DNA from: Yamagishiella unicocca
Lineage: Eukaryota; Chlorophyta; Chlorophyceae; Chlamydomonadales; Volvocaceae
Direction: 5' to 3'
Length of the DNA stretch: 64,000 nucleotides
Assembly (NCBI GenBank): GCA_003116995.1
Contig: BDSL01000026.1
Coordinates: forward strand, 62,001 to 126,000
Shown: positions 1 through 13,189 of the stretch, in pieces
How positions within the stretch are numbered: position 1 is the first letter of the stretch
How the letters are laid out: each line of letters opens with the position of its first letter
The notes under the pieces: model-generated
Seen by the model: only the letters and a program-made list of their open reading frames with translations
Told to the model about the DNA's origin: nothing
Database searches by the model: none
Program-made: the position numbers and the translations under genes

Positions 1-2877
1 ACCTGCGAGCAGTGCCTGCCGTACGACCGCACGGGGTGGTGCCCAACCACCAGGCGCCACTTGGACCCACTGGCGTACGATGTGTTCAGCTGTTGCTGCA
101 GCTGCTGTCTGACAACATCGACGTCCTGGCTGTTGACGCCCTTGAGGAAGTTCGCCCAAGGACGGGTCTGGTACTGGTATATGATCGGATTTGTGTCCTG
201 CGAATTGGATACAAAGTGCCGGTTATTTAGGGCTTCGGGCGACCATGGAGACGCTTTCACCTAAAACCAATGGCGCGCCAGCCGAACCTTGGCCCCGTCA
301 ATGTCCCAGGTTGTCGAGGTATACAGTGCTCACGTATACCCAATTGACGACACCTCTTTCACCCATTTTGTCCTCCCCATGCACTTTCCAGTTATCGCTA
401 CTTTGAGGCTGCTAGCCATAAGTTCCTATTTCCACAGCCGCACGCCAGCGCATCAAGTCATTGGACCCACATATTCCTCCCCAGCGCCAAGCGCCACTTC
501 CCACCCAGCTTACCATGAACAAGATGTCCAAGTTGTTCCCGCTTGAGCCCAGCGGAAACCGGCGCGTCACTACGCCGCCCATGGTGGCGTTCCACCGCGT
601 GTCCTTGGCGGCCAGCTCAGGGAGCGTCTGAACAACGGGAGGAGCAGGGAGTCGCAGCCAGCGACGCGCGGGTGCGTTTGGAAGACAAAGTGTGTAGCGT
701 AAGGGTTGCATATAAGCATAATTGTAAGACGAACAACATCAATGATGTGAGATCCTTTTATAGCGTTATTCGTCTAACAAAGCGATGGGCAGATGAGGGC
801 ACTAAAACATCGCCCATACAGCGTTGCGGCGCGCAGGTATCCTTGTTCGTGCCTCGCACGTGCTTTCAAGCCTCTCAACGGTGCCTCACGCCATCGCACC
901 TGCCACCAGGGACTGATACAGCACTTGCCGCTGCACTCCGCCTCAGATGTAGGCTCCTTCAGGCATTCCCCGCTTGACAGCAATGACGTGTCAATGGCAT
1001 CGCCATAATCTGCAGGTTGCCGAGAGGGGGCCGTTGGGCATCCAGATCGGCGCTTTGGCAGTCCCGCTCTGTGGTGCATTGGCCCCAAGAGTGGATTGGA
1101 GATGGCTTGTGATACCGGTGTATTACGACTCCAAGCCACCGTTGCACGTGTTTTCCCGCGGCTGCAAGCCCGACCGCCTAGTTCCGATGGGTTCAGCCGA
1201 GAGGCTTTCAACATTGCACCAAACGAGAGACTAAGCGTTGGCTAGATGTTTCCTATCCCAATCCAAAGCCCCCGTCGCCTTTAACTCGAACACCATTCGC
1301 AGCACAGCAATTTGCCGATTGTAACCAATGCTGGCGACCTAGAGTGCAACCTGATAAAACGAGCGGCCATCACAGCATTCCAGCCCAACGGCCCGTGTGT
1401 CGCGTTTCCGTGTCTGAAAACACGTCCCCTGCTTCTATCTTTCAAACCCAGCAGCCTCCCACTTTGCGACCTCCTTCCGCTTGTCGGCTCACGTCTCACC
1501 GTGGTTTCCCAATACCGCGTACCAAGGCACCTGCAGCCCAGGTGCGGTGTACACCCGCGTGAAGGAGTCAGTGAAGATGGGGTCGCTCGCCGAACTGAGT
1601 CCACCTGGGTATGGGCAGCGGGAGGGGCAGCGACCAGGCCTGGCGTCACGCGAGGTTGGCGTCAGATTGACAGCACCAGAAAGCGCAGGAGACCTTCAAG
1701 GCGGCCCACTGGTTGAGCCGCTGCTCAGCGATGGAGCGCACTCGCAATTGACCGGAGGCGAAGGCAGCACAGCGGTGGCGCGTGCAGGGTACCCATACAA
1801 CTAGCCTCTCGTTGTCCAGGGTACCTGCAGTACCTCCGCCAATCCATGGAGGTCCACAACGCATCTCATGCTGCCAAACAAGCTAAGAGCCCAGCGCGGT
1901 CAGCTGCGAGCAAGCTCCCGCTCTGTGCCCTTGTTACCAGCAGCAAGGGGAAAAGTGACCCCTGGGTCGCACTGGACAGGAATGCCAAGGGGTCAGGCCC
2001 TGCTAAGGGGTCAGGCCCTGCTAAGGGGCCAGGCCCTGCTAAGGGGTAAGGCCCTGCTGAGGGGTAAGGCCCCAACCAAGGATAGCGGCCAGATGCCAAG
2101 CGCACGCAGGATTACTAATTTGCGGGTACATGCTCCTGCCACCCGTCCAGCATTCGCAACAGCTGCCCCCGCATGTGTCGCGTTCGCTTTGCGCTTATAA
2201 ACGCTCAGGATCTGAACCTGGACAGCACTGGACGTACAATAGAGTTGCAATGGTACGCCATGGAGTCAACGCCTGGTGGGAGTCCGGTTCCGTGAGGCTG
2301 TACGAATGGATTTAAACTAGTGCGCAAGTTGCACGGCCCTAAGACATTGGGAAGAACTGACTCACATGCAGGCGTGCAGGACCCACGGCATGCACATTCC
2401 AACGTACCAATGCAACCACATGCCCTGAACTCGAGCCCCGTCCAAGCAGGGTTCGCAGCCCCCACCTCCAATCCCACCCCTCCTACTTGGATAGAAGTTG
2501 TCGCCGGTGCTTATAATAAACTTTGGAGGCATGCACGCTGATACTTCCGCCATCATTTGGGCTGTCCTCTGTTGGGTTTCAGAGCCTGACCTGCCCCAGT
2601 CGCCTATGACATAAAACACCAGATCGGCCTTGCTGGCCTCATACGTGCGAGGGCACGCGTAGTCCAGCTTCCGATGGCGAAGACCCCATGCCAAGCCGAT
2701 GATTAGGGCCACCAAGCCGAGGGAACCGACTGCTATTGCCAGCCCCACAACGACCTTCCGCCTCCTTAGTTGGCTCTCAAACGTGTGCCGCGACCGCCCA
2801 ACTTTCTCCACGCCACTTATGAAGAAGCGATCCTCTTCTTCTAGGTCGAATTCTGTGCGGAGCGCCTGTGTGCCCAT
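1..2877 (-). CDS. Membrane-anchored purple acid phosphatase (metallophosphatase), 3' end outside the window
   Basis: Exons on the minus strand: 2487-2877, 1500-1604, 900-1009, 514-627 and 197 to the window edge; phases agree at every join. Seen: a cytoplasm-like N-terminus of about 40 residues, one hydrophobic segment at about residues 42-65 followed by Arg/His/Lys (signal-anchor look), then the metallophosphatase blocks GDWG (92-95), GDNFY (125-129), GNHD (163-166) and GHHPVRS (about 291). These match the dinuclear metal-binding motifs of ACP5/type-5-like purple acid phosphatases, which hydrolyse phosphate monoesters at acid pH. A Cys-containing insert follows GNHD. The first in-frame ATG after an upstream stop is at 2877. 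The last exon ends at CAG next to GT at the window edge, so a further splice is likely. Inference: a type II membrane or secreted-side phosphatase. Substrate unknown. Confidence 0.88.
1986..2070. repeat. 18-bp tandem repeat in a phosphatase intron
   Basis: Five imperfect copies of an 18-bp unit (AAGGGGTCAGGCCCTGCT) lie in intron 1 of the phosphatase gene. Because the unit is a multiple of 3 it creates chance open frames in several directions; I do not regard these as coding. Confidence 0.9.
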
Positions 2878-3321
2878 GGCCAGCGTTGTTCTCGTCAAAG
2901 CATTAACGCGTGTTGCTGCTTGCGCTGCACCGTGTTCCCTGGCACTTTACAGCTTCAATGCTGAATGGAGCAGGCTGTCATTACCACACGAAATAAGTCG
3001 TAAGGTTAGGCGTAAAGAAACTGTTTGGGATAAGTAAGCGTATGTGCGTCAATAGTTTTGCTCTTGCACAACACACTAGGATTTTGCTGATAGGTAGGGC
3101 AATGCCTCGCACGGTTGGTATGCGGTTCGGTGCTGGCTGCCGTACAGTTCAAACAAGTTCTAACTTGCACCTTCGTCAATTAGATCCTAAACAATAATTA
3201 TTAGCGCACAAAGGGGTGCGAAGGCACAAAGCCTTCAGGAAATGTAATGGCTGGCCATTGGATATCGGCGTGAACGGAACACGGGACGCTGTAACTGTAA
3301 GGGAACGCCAAAAGTGTGCAA
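2878..3321. promoter_or_regulatory. Shared upstream region between phosphatase and VPS53
   Basis: About 444 bp separate the two divergent start codons, so both promoters and both 5' UTRs must fit here. It is more AT-rich than the flanking exons. I see no certain TATA box and no open frame worth calling. Confidence 0.5.
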
Positions 3322-6300
3322 ATGGCCTCCACTTCATCGCCTGGAGTCAGGGCTTCGATGGGTGGTGAGGCAACACCGCCAAGCGGCGCCGAGGCGAGAT
3401 CGAGCCTAGAACTAGCAGGAAATATGCAGCGTCAGCCTACGATACTGAAAATGCCATCCCAAAAGAGGGCTGACTTGTTTGATATGGAGAATTTCGACCC
3501 CACGAAACTTGTCAATCAGCTTTACCCAGATGGTATGTTGGCAAGGGTCACCAACGTGGATTCGTTCCTGTCAAATGATAATGTATATGGGCGCAAATAT
3601 GGTGCAGAATCGAGTCTGACGGACCTTGACAAGTTCATTGTGGTGCTCAAAAAGCAGGTGCGTGCGCTGCGTTGTATGGCGCCTTTGCAGAAACCTACAC
3701 GATCTTGCCGTATCTCGTATGTAAATTTCGCCTGTGCTGCCGAACCTCCAGATTCAGCAAGTAGATCAAGAAATTTTCAATGCGGTCCGCAATCAGGGTG
3801 GAGCCCACGCCCGCGCAAGGTAATGCTTTCTTGCCTCAACCTGGGCTGTGAGGAACCGTGGGGGGGTTGCGGAAGGTGGGCAGGGGGATCTGTAAACACC
3901 TGGTTCCCCGCCAGCCTTGCCCGTTTGGTTACGATCAACGCTGAGGACCGGTATGCCGTTTCTAGTCAGTGATGAAAGCCAGCATGGAAAGCATTCGGCT
4001 ATGGGCACAATACTAGACGCAATTCCTGCCCAAACCTGCTGGCCGCCCTGTCCTTCGTGTCGCCTTAACATTTCCGAATTGCTTGCACCCCTGCTTTCGT
4101 TACCCCGGCCATCCCATGTGTCGTCTTATCAGCCCACGTCCATTACAACCTCCCATGCAGCCCAAACCTCACACATCCACCTCCTTTGTCGCCCAGTCTC
4201 CACTCAAAACCTTTCTTAACCCCCCGAAGAATTAGGCGCACCAGTACCCTCTATCCTTGCCCTATAACAATGGCGATCCTGCGGGGACCACGTCCCCTGT
4301 TGGCCGTCCGGAACTCCAGGCAGGACCTCTCCGTGGCACACGGGCAGATCATGGACCTATTTACCAAAATCCGTGACATCCAGCGCAAATCGGAGGAGAG
4401 TGAGGCTATGGTGCAGGAAATCTGCCGCGACATCAAGAAGCTGGACTACGCAAAGAAGCACCTGACCAACTCCATTACGGCGCTGCGTCGACTGGCCATG
4501 CTCACCGCCGCTGTAACGGGTGAGATATTAGGCCCGGGGGGAAGGGCGCTATGGGTGCGAGTTTCAAAGTGCGTACATGCGCAGGAGCCATTGGACGCGC
4601 GCAGGGAATCATTTGAAGGTACCTGTCCGAGTGTAGTCGGTATGAGGCAATAAGCAGCTCGTGTACCTCGGAATGCATGGCAAAGCTGTCGCAGTTCCTG
4701 GCTCTGCTTACTCATGAACACTGCGCGGCACGTCTCTGCAGACCTGGAAGCCGTGTGTGACCGCCGCGACCAGTACCGTAAGTGCGCGAACCTGGTGGAG
4801 GCGGTCCACCAGCTAATGGAGTATTTCCAGCAGTATGAGGCGATCCCAAAGGTAGGTGCCTGCTACGTGCCGTAACCAGCACCGACGAACCAAATCAGCG
4901 GGCCCGAACTTGGGGATGCGTATCATACGTAATGACACAGCTATCGATGGCACGTGCAGCAGTGGTAGTTATCCAAAGCCTACCACCCGCCCAGGTCCGC
5001 TCGCTGGCACGTCGGCTGGCGGCGGTGGAGTCCCGGCTGCAGGCCGCAGTGCTGGATGACTTCAAAATCCTCATTGGCGGCCCTGCCAACGACGGACTGA
5101 AGATGCCGCCGGAGAACCTGGAGCGGCTGGCCACCGCTTGCCTGGTGGTTGACGCCCTCGGGAGGAAGGTGGGGCCGGGTGCGGGCCGGTTAGGGTGAGA
5201 GTCGTGTGAAGCGGCTTCAGCCCAGGTAATGGATGGGCTGCGGCAGAAAAGAGGCACAGGACACTAGGAGTAAGCGGGCTTGGGCTCTGGGTGGGATTGA
5301 CGTATGCCGCCAAGGCGCCTCACCGTGCGAGAACGCCGCCTCAGCCCCCTCACGACCCCTCCTGTGGCCACATGTCGGCCTTGGACCACCCGACAGCCTA
5401 GCCATCGGCCTACCCCCATGACCTCCCTCACCCTCCAGGTCCAGGACCAGGTGATGGACTGGCTGTGCGACCGGGAGATGAACATCTACCAGGGGGCCTT
5501 CGGGGGCGCCGCGGGCATGGGCACCATCTCAGCGGCAGCCGCTGATGACCGGGGCGCCGCTGAGGTGGCGGCCCACGCCACCCGACTGGACAAGTTCGAG
5601 CGGCGGTTCGCGTGGTTCCGCGCGCGCCTGGAGGAGAAGCGGGAGGTGTGGGGCGTGTTTCCGGAGCACTGGCGGGTGCCGCAGGTGCGGGTCTGGGGAG
5701 GGCGTGGGGGAAGGGTCCGGCGGATGGGAAGCGCGTACATATCCCATGCGACGGGAGAAAGCTGCCGATGGCACAGCGGTAGTTGCGGTGTGACTTCTGG
5801 TGCCAGTACGAGGCGGATGGTGAGGCTGCCTGCGACCTATTAGCAGGTGGCTTTTTGCGGACAGAAAGGTGGGGTCGTACGTGCGGGTCTGGGGATGGCG
5901 GGTAGTCGTTGGGATGGTAAAACAAGAGGTGTCCGTAGCTGGGCCTTGCGGGCGTATGCGATCGTTCCCATCATCAGTATCCTCATGGGCCACTTTTGGA
6001 AAGCTCCTCGTCGTCATTTCAGGCACACGTTGGGGTATAACGGTCCTCGCTCGGTTCGGCTTAAACCCGTGTGACCCTTCCCTACAGTATTCATTTACGG
6101 TTGCACTGGTGGAACGGTTCGTCTGCCCCTGCAGATGTTGTGCCTTACCTTCTGCAAGATCACGAAGGCGCACCTGAAGCGCATCCTTTCCGACGACGAG
6201 GCGCTGGTGGGCCTGCACTCCGACGTAGCGCCGCTCATAAAGGCGGTGGTGGCCACCAACCGATTTGAGCGCGACATGGCCTCGCTGTTCGGTGGCGGAG

Positions 6301-9300
6301 GCGCGGCTGGGCGCCACGGCGGAGACGAGGCGGTGAGGGGCAGTGGAGGGCGCCGCTGGGGGTTAGAGGACCCGGGAAGGAAGGCGAGCATGAAACGGAA
6401 CAGGACCGGAGCAGTACGTGCGGATGCGGATGGTGGCGGTAGCAAACCCGTATGGTGGCGGTAGCAAACCCGTGAACCAGGCTGCCAGTACGTAAGAACA
6501 CATGAAGGGTATGCCGTTCGCCGACTGGCCATCGGGCAGTCATCGGGCCAAAGCCTCTTTTTCGGCTACAACAAGGACTCGCCTGTATTGTTGTACGGCA
6601 AGAGCTGCACCTGCGCTCCCCTTGTAGCCGGCGATGGTGGGTACAACCTTTTGCGGCTGCACCTGTGAGCGCTCGCGCCCGGGTTCCCGTCGACCCTCTC
6701 CTTTGCCCACCGCGGCTCGCCCTCGTCCGCGCCCACGTGCTCGTCTGCCCCTATCTGCAGGACGACGAGTCGGAAGGTGGCGACTCGATTAGCGCGAGCG
6801 AGGCCCGTCGGCGGCTGGAGAAGTTCCGCACCCGGGCAAAGGCGGAGCAGCAGGCAAAGGCGCTGGCAAAGGACTCGATGGCCAAGGCAAGAGACAGTGC
6901 CGTGAAGGGTGTAGCGATTGGTGGGCGGAGCCATAGAGGCGGGATCCGATATCGGTCGCATGTTGGTGCAGGCTCCGGTGCAGGGGCTGGGGCCGTGAGG
7001 GTTGTGGGTTGTGCATGTGCGAGCAACCGATCGAACGCTTGCACGTCCGCTTGATGGTGGGGGCGGGAGTGCGGTGACCCGACCTCAAACCCCGGACATC
7101 GGCCCCTTGGTAAACAGGCTGGCGACCGCGCACGCGAGGCGCAGGAGGAGGCCATCAAGGTGGCGTTTGAGGGCGCGGTAGGTGCGGCGCAGCAGGATGG
7201 CGAAAGGGTCGGAAAGCTGTTATTAGTTAACAAGCAGAATAGGGTATTACCATAGGGACGGTGCACAGTGTGTAGACTGAGGAACAATGCCATCGGAAAC
7301 GGCGACAGAAGGAGAAGGGGAAGGGCATCGGTACGTTCAACGGCATTGACAGCACCGACTGCGCGGGTCGTCCATGGGGATGGCGGAGGGCATTGGTCTT
7401 TCTCGTCGCCTGGCAAGGGATGGGGCTGTGTGGAGAGCTGAGCGTTCACATGATGCAGACGGCAGTTCCCTCTTCGCGTGCCTTCGGTGGCATGGCAAGG
7501 CAATAGCGCGACCGCTCTGGTCCCCCCCTCGTCTGCGCCCGCGGCTCCTTTCGCGCTCAGGTGTCCGAAGCGTTCGAGAGCGTGCTGGTGCAGTTTTACA
7601 TCGGGCAGGAGGAGCGGGAGCATCTGGACCACCTGGACCTGGCGGTGCGGGAGGAGGCGGAACGGCGCTGGCTGCCGGACGAGGAGGAGGGCGACGTAAC
7701 AGGCAGCGGGCTTCGGGTGCTACAGGTGCGCTGTAGGGCGGAGAAAGCTTGGGGACAAAGATGGCAGGCAAGCCGCCGCGTTCGTCACCAATCTGATCCA
7801 GATGTGTAGTTGATGTACGGGATTGGCGGCCTTTGGGTATGGTTACCGAAGTAGTGGCCACTCTGCCCATATTCCATTGCACGTCATGGTCCTCGCCTCT
7901 GCCTTCACCCGCATAAGCGCCGCACAACTTGCACAACCCCAAAACCCCTCTCCGTTTTCCCTGCCTACATCCACCGATCCCTCTTCATGCGTAGAGCGCC
8001 AACAAGATATTCTTCAAGATCCGCTCCTCCCTCACTCGGTGCACCAAGAACGTCAGCCGGGGCCCCACGCTGGTGGCGCTGGCGCAGCTCTTCAAGCGGG
8101 TGTTGGGCGGCTACGCCTCCGACCTCATGCGCCGCCTGCCCAAGACGGCAGCTGGGACCACCACAGCAGTGCCGGCGGTGGTGGGCGGCTCCGCTGACTG
8201 GTGGGGCCGCGGGATACGGCGTGCCGGCTGCGACGAGAGGGTTATAGGTTAGCAACATCGGCGCAACTGGCCTCAAGTTGGCATGTGACGAAACAAACCT
8301 AAGTTTCCGCATTCTTCCCAATCCACGCTTGCTGCAAAGATAATACACGTTTGCGTGGGACGTTGTATCTTACGCGACACGGAGTGTGGTTATGGTATCG
8401 AGGTCCGTTCCACATCCGGTGCCCCGACCATGTCTGGCGTCGCATTTGAGCATGGAACCTGTGCTTTACTTGCCAAGCCCCCAGCCTCGCTTTACTGGTT
8501 CCCTTCCGCGGTTGCAATCAATGGCGCACCGTCAGGTACATCCGTCTGAGCGAGGAGGATGAGCGGGTGGTCTGCTGCCTGCTGGCCACGGCAGAGTTCT
8601 GTAGGGAGACGGTGGAGGGGCTTGCAGGGGCTCTAGCCAAAGACGTGAAGCCGCACTTCGCGGACCGAGTGGACTTCGCGGACGAGGAGTCGGCGTTCGT
8701 GGGGGTCGCCAGGTGAGATGAGGGAGTGGGAAGGGCTGAAGGAAATGAGGAGTGGAGAGTTTACCCGTGGGTCGTTCCATCAGGGTAAGGTCGCGGTCCA
8801 CAACAGACAGAACCAGCAACAAATAGATTGCGAAAGCAGACACCTTGCAGGTGGCTCACGACACCGCATACCCCGATGCCAGTGATTCTCCTCCGCTACC
8901 GGGGGACAGCAACGGTTGTTAGGGAGCGGCGCACGCAGGTCTATGTGAGCAGCGTTTAGGAATCAGTACATCCCATGCGGGCACTCCAGGTCAACCCCAT
9001 TAAAGCCTCCACCTGGTTACATGTCACGCAGCTGCTCAGCTTCGCTTGTGCGTCCCAACAACTACCCTAGCACCCCTCCCCCTACACCTGCCCCTGCCCC
9101 TGCCCCTCCCTGCCCAGCGCCTGCATGAGCGTCCTGGTCATCGGCGTCAACACGCGACTGGACGGCTCGCTGCTGGAGATGCTGCGGATGCGTTGGGACG
9201 CCATCGAGGCGCCTGGAGACGACTCGCCCTTCGTAAATAGCCTGCTCAAGGTGAGCGGGGGAGGGATGGGCGCGGGAATGGAGTTGGGCACCCCGTCCGT

Positions 9301-12300
9301 CTCGCGATCGCAAAGGCACCATTGGGTACCCAGCACTCCAGCTCTGCCGCATGCAGTTGGCGCCTTCGCCACCTTGTAAGCTGTCCGGTTTATACCTTCA
9401 TTTCAGGAAGTCCCTTTGCAAGCGTAGGTAGTGCTGGACGTGGGTCCCCGGCTGGGCGCGGGCCTGGACGCCGCCAACCTGGCCTTCTTCTGCGACAAGA
9501 TGGCACGTGTCTTCGTACCCCGCCTGCACGACGCGTTGTTCCGGCTGCGGCGGGTGGCGGACAAGGGCCTGCTGCAGCTCGCCATTGACGTGGATGCGGT
9601 GGGTACTGGGAGCCGGGCACATCGGGGGGACTACTTAAGCCGCGGCTTTAACGAAATTTATTGTCATGACGGTGGCCAGTAGGTAGCGGCGTAGGTTGTG
9701 TGTCGAGGACTTGGGGCGGCCAGGACATGCGACTTTGGGACTACCTTCGAGCATAATCGCATCCGATTACGTTGCCTGCGCAACCCCGTCACGCCACGTT
9801 CTTCCGCAGGTGCGACGCGCGCTGCTGGATTTCCCCAAGGTGGCTCGCTCGGCTGGGATCCACGGCCTCACAAATGATGAGCAGGCGCAGGTGCGCATGG
9901 CTGCAGGAGCCGACCTGTCCTAATGACGGCTCGACATTTTTGTTAGCTTGCTCTCCTCCCTTTCCCCCAAGAAGGAAGTGTTCAGGATGAGTTAATGCGA
10001 CGAAAAGAAAAATGAGAGAAAAAGAATGAGGCAAAAAGCGATAGAGAGAAAATGAGATATAAAAAGTGAGAGGAAAGAAATAATATGTTATGTGCATCCA
10101 TAATCCTTGTGTCGCATTGTTGTGGCATGTGCTTTTTTGGATATGTTCTCTGCATCCGTAATCCCTGCGCCGTATTGTTGTGGCATGTGCTTTTTTGGAT
10201 ATGTTATCTGCATCCGTAATCCTTGCACCGCATTGTTGTGGCATGTGCTTTTTTGGATATGTTCTGTGCATCCGTAATCCTTGCGCCGCATTGTTGTGGC
10301 ATGTGCTTTTTTGGGTATGTTATCTGCATCCGTAATCCTTGCCCCGCATTGCTGTGGCATGTGCTTTTTTGGATATGTTATCTGCATCCGTAATCCTTGC
10401 GCCGCATTGTTGTGGCATGTGCTTTTTTGGATATGTTATCTGCATCCGTAATCCTTGCGCCGCATTGTTGTGGCATGTGCTTTTTTTGGATATGTTATCT
10501 GCATCCGTAATCCTTGCGCCGCATTGTTGTGGCATGTGTTTTTTGGATATGTTATCTGCATCCGTAATCCTTGCGCCGCATTGTTGTGGCATGTGCTTTT
10601 TTGGATATGTTATCTGCATCCGTAATCCTTGCGCCGCATTGTTGTGGCAGGTGCTTTTTTTGGATATGTTATCTGCATCCGTAATCCTTGCGCCGCATTG
10701 TTGTGGCATGTGCTTTTTTGGATATGTTATCTGCATCCGTAATCCTTGCGCCGCATTGTTGTGGCATGTGCTTTTTTGGATATGTTATCTGCATCCGTAA
10801 TCCTTGCGCCGCATTGTTGTGGCAGGTGCTTTTTTTGGATATGTTATCTGCATCCGTAATCCTTGCGCCGCATTGTTGTGGCATGTGCTTTTTTGGATAT
10901 GTTATCTGCATCCGTAATCCTTGCGCCGCATTGTTGTGGCATGTGCTTTTTTTGGATATGTTCTCTGCATCCGTAGTCCTTGCGCCGCATTGTTGTGGCA
11001 TGTGCTTTTTGGGGATATGTTCTGTGCATCCGTAATCCTTGCGCCGCATTGCTGTGGCATTTGCTTTTTTGTTTGCAATCCTATGTTTAGTAAGATAAGG
11101 TTGATTTACTCACTTTGACGCGCGCTTCGCTGTTGGTACCAGTATAATACTAAATGTTACGCGTGCTCCCATGTTATCCCTTGTCCCCCCCCTTTCCCTT
11201 TCCTGGACAGGAACTTCCCGCCTACACCTCCTACGTGGAGAGAGAGATGGGGTCTGTGGTTGCGCTGGTCAAGGTGCTGCAGTCCCGACCGGAGCAGCTG
11301 GTGGACAACTACCTGCTGCTCATGCCGCAACAGGCCCAGGCGCTTGTGGATTTCCAGAGGCTATGCGAGCTGAAGGTGGGCGCTTGCGGGAGGGAGGAGG
11401 ATCCGTGAGCAAGGGCCGTGAGGGGGCCGGGACTAGGGCGCGCTGAGGGCTGGACGCTGCGGTAGGCAGTGAGGCAGTGAGGTGCGCTGCATACAGGAAC
11501 ACGTGTGACGTTTCGACGATGCTTTGACGAGGTTGGGGCAGTGGAAGAGCGTCGCTTGAAGGCAAGGTGCCTTTACCACTATATGTTGCGCCGGGCAGGG
11601 TCCAGGTGTAGCAGATAAGAGGCCGTCACGGCCTGCCGCGATGCCAAAATCGACCTGCCAAGGTATTTCGAAGGCCACCGCCAACCCTCCAATCGCCCGC
11701 CCAGGCACTCACCCGCAAGCAGCAGTCCGACCTGGTCGCGCTTTACCAGCAAAAGGCGGGGCAGTTGGGAGCAAGGGTGGGACCCACAGGGGCAAACGGC
11801 GCCGGAGCTGCCACCGGTGCAACGGGCGTGACATTCCCTGGAGGGGGGTTTGGCGACGCTGCCGGGGAGGCGGGCCTTGCAAGTGCGGCCGCCTCCAACC
11901 TCGGTACCTTCAAGATGTCCATGAACAACTTCACACGCGAGCTGGCAGCGTCCATACCCTTTGCGAGCAAGCGTGTGGGGCAAGAGGGCGTCCCTGCATC
12001 GATGTCGCCGGCGTTGTCGGCGCAGAGCAAGGCAAGGCGGCTACAGTGGAATGGAGCGGGGCTTGAGATGGGGCACATAACGCTACGTGGCTTAAAGCAG
12101 CTCATTTTCACGGTTGTGGTATGTGCCGGGGGCCACCGAATATTCGTAAAATGTTGCGCCCTCTTTACCGTAAGTGCGTGTACTCGTGTGGAAGCCAACG
12201 CACCCAGACCCACTTACCGAACATTCAATCACCACGCCACTCATCCCATCATCCGCCATCGACCTGCAGGCGTCGCTGTTTCACACTCGGACCGGCAGCG

Positions 12301-12476
12301 CAGATGCGACGGCGGCGGCATCCGGCGGGTCTGGCACTGCGGCTGCTGGGGCGTTCTTCAAGGAGACAGCTGCCAAGACCAAGGAGGGGTTCGCAAGGAT
12401 TGGGAACCTTATCCGCGTGGCCAACGCGCTTGCAGGCGGTGCGGAGGGTGGCGTCACCGACACGTCCCACCATTAG
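3322..12476 (+). CDS. VPS53: VPS53, GARP/EARP tethering complex subunit
   Basis: Eighteen exons join in frame to 1023 codons plus stop: 3322-3657, 3758-3819, 4320-4519, 4742-4851, 4995-5168, 5439-5684, 6135-6332, 6761-6901, 7118-7177, 7561-7695, 7995-8200, 8536-8712, 9118-9250, 9428-9598, 9810-9890, 11211-11375, 11705-11974, 12270-12476. The N-terminal helical region carries FDPTKLVNQLYPD and QEICRDIKKLDYAKKHL, which match plant VPS53 closely, followed by LATACLVVDAL, FERRFAWFRARLEE and VFPEHWRVP. VPS53 is known as a core subunit of GARP, which tethers endosome-derived vesicles at the trans-Golgi for retrograde transport. The C-terminal exon is Ala/Gly/Thr-rich and poorly conserved. Length is somewhat above the animal and plant proteins because of Ala/Gly inserts. 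The start ATG at 3322 directly follows a short 5' leader. Exon boundaries in the 6.8-7.2 kb part are the least certain. Confidence 0.93.
6430..6473. repeat. 22-bp tandem duplication in a VPS53 intron
   Basis: Two exact copies of a 22-bp unit starting ATGGTGGCGG lie side by side within the intron between 6332 and 6761. Confidence 0.85.
9993..10082. repeat. Purine-rich tract beside the satellite
   Basis: About 90 bases almost entirely A and G on the plus strand, with GAGA and AAAA runs, immediately before the 58-bp satellite in the same VPS53 intron. No coding signal. Confidence 0.8.
10087..11075. repeat. 58-bp satellite array, about 17 copies, inside a VPS53 intron
   Basis: Seventeen head-to-tail copies of a roughly 58-bp unit containing GCATTGTTGTGGCATGTGC and GGATATGTTATCTGCATCCG. 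Units vary from 57 to 59 bp, mainly through length changes in a T run, plus scattered substitutions. The central copies are nearly identical and the edge copies more divergent. The array lies wholly between the exons ending at 9890 and starting at 11211 of VPS53. Since 58 is not divisible by 3, the repeat runs through all three frames and gives long open frames on both strands; these are artefacts. Confidence 0.97.
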
Positions 12477-13186
12477 CAGCTGGACCGGGGGCGTAGGGAA
12501 AAAGGGGGCCCCTGCGGTTGGGATGCTGATACGCATGCTGGATAGTCAACGGTCATTGGATTCAACGGCAGTGGTGGATGTCCATCGTGGGCAGGGCCGA
12601 TGATGGCCGCAGTTTTCCGTGCATATGTGAGTTAGGCAGATTACTGTATGGTGTCTAGGCCCAGCGGGGGGAACCAATGTGCTTAGGTATCCCATTGATC
12701 GTAGGTCTGCATGTAAAAGTACTCTATGACAGCGTATGTTCTGGTGTGCAGCATGTTACTTGCTTACTTCGCGCTTTAAAAGTACGAAACGGTAAAGGGC
12801 CTAACTCAAATGTAACCTCGGCATCGGCCGCCGTAGTCTCCCATTTGGTGCTCATTACCGATTGCGGGACGGGAGGCGTGTACGAGTTTTCGGGGTAACA
12901 CCCCTTGCATCCGCTTGAACCGTTGACATGGCATGTGTTGCTGAGCGACATGATTATACTCAGCAGCAGGAGCTCGTCTCTGCCAACGTTGAGTCCGCCA
13001 ATTTGCTTCAGACCACCATAATGCCCCCATACGGCTTTTAGATGCTCAAGGGTGTTACAACGCCAACGCCCGCTATCGAACCTGTGCTACACGTCCTGGT
13101 GTACATGCATTTGGTGCCAATGGCGGCTACACGGGGTAACATGTGACAGCGGAGTGATTGCGGTGGCGCAATGGAGGCCATGACCT
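12477..13186. other. 3' flank of VPS53 with candidate polyadenylation motifs
   Basis: No gene seen. The pentamer TGTAA, the usual polyadenylation motif of Chlamydomonas-type algae, occurs at 12712-12716 and 12811-12815, about 240 and 340 bp after the stop codon, fitting a normal 3' UTR length. Confidence 0.5.
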
Positions 13187-13189
13187 TAC

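Noticed and set aside
1846..2250. Gly/Pro/Leu repeat peptides encoded on both strands
   Set aside because: They arise from the 18-bp tandem repeat in an intron of the phosphatase gene.
10087..11075. Regular repeat that could suggest a CRISPR array
   Set aside because: Units are contiguous with no unique spacers, the genome is eukaryotic, and there are no cas genes.
10088..11118. Several long open frames on both strands with repeated peptide units
   Set aside because: They are products of the 58-bp satellite, which cycles through all frames and lies in an intron; no independent coding evidence.
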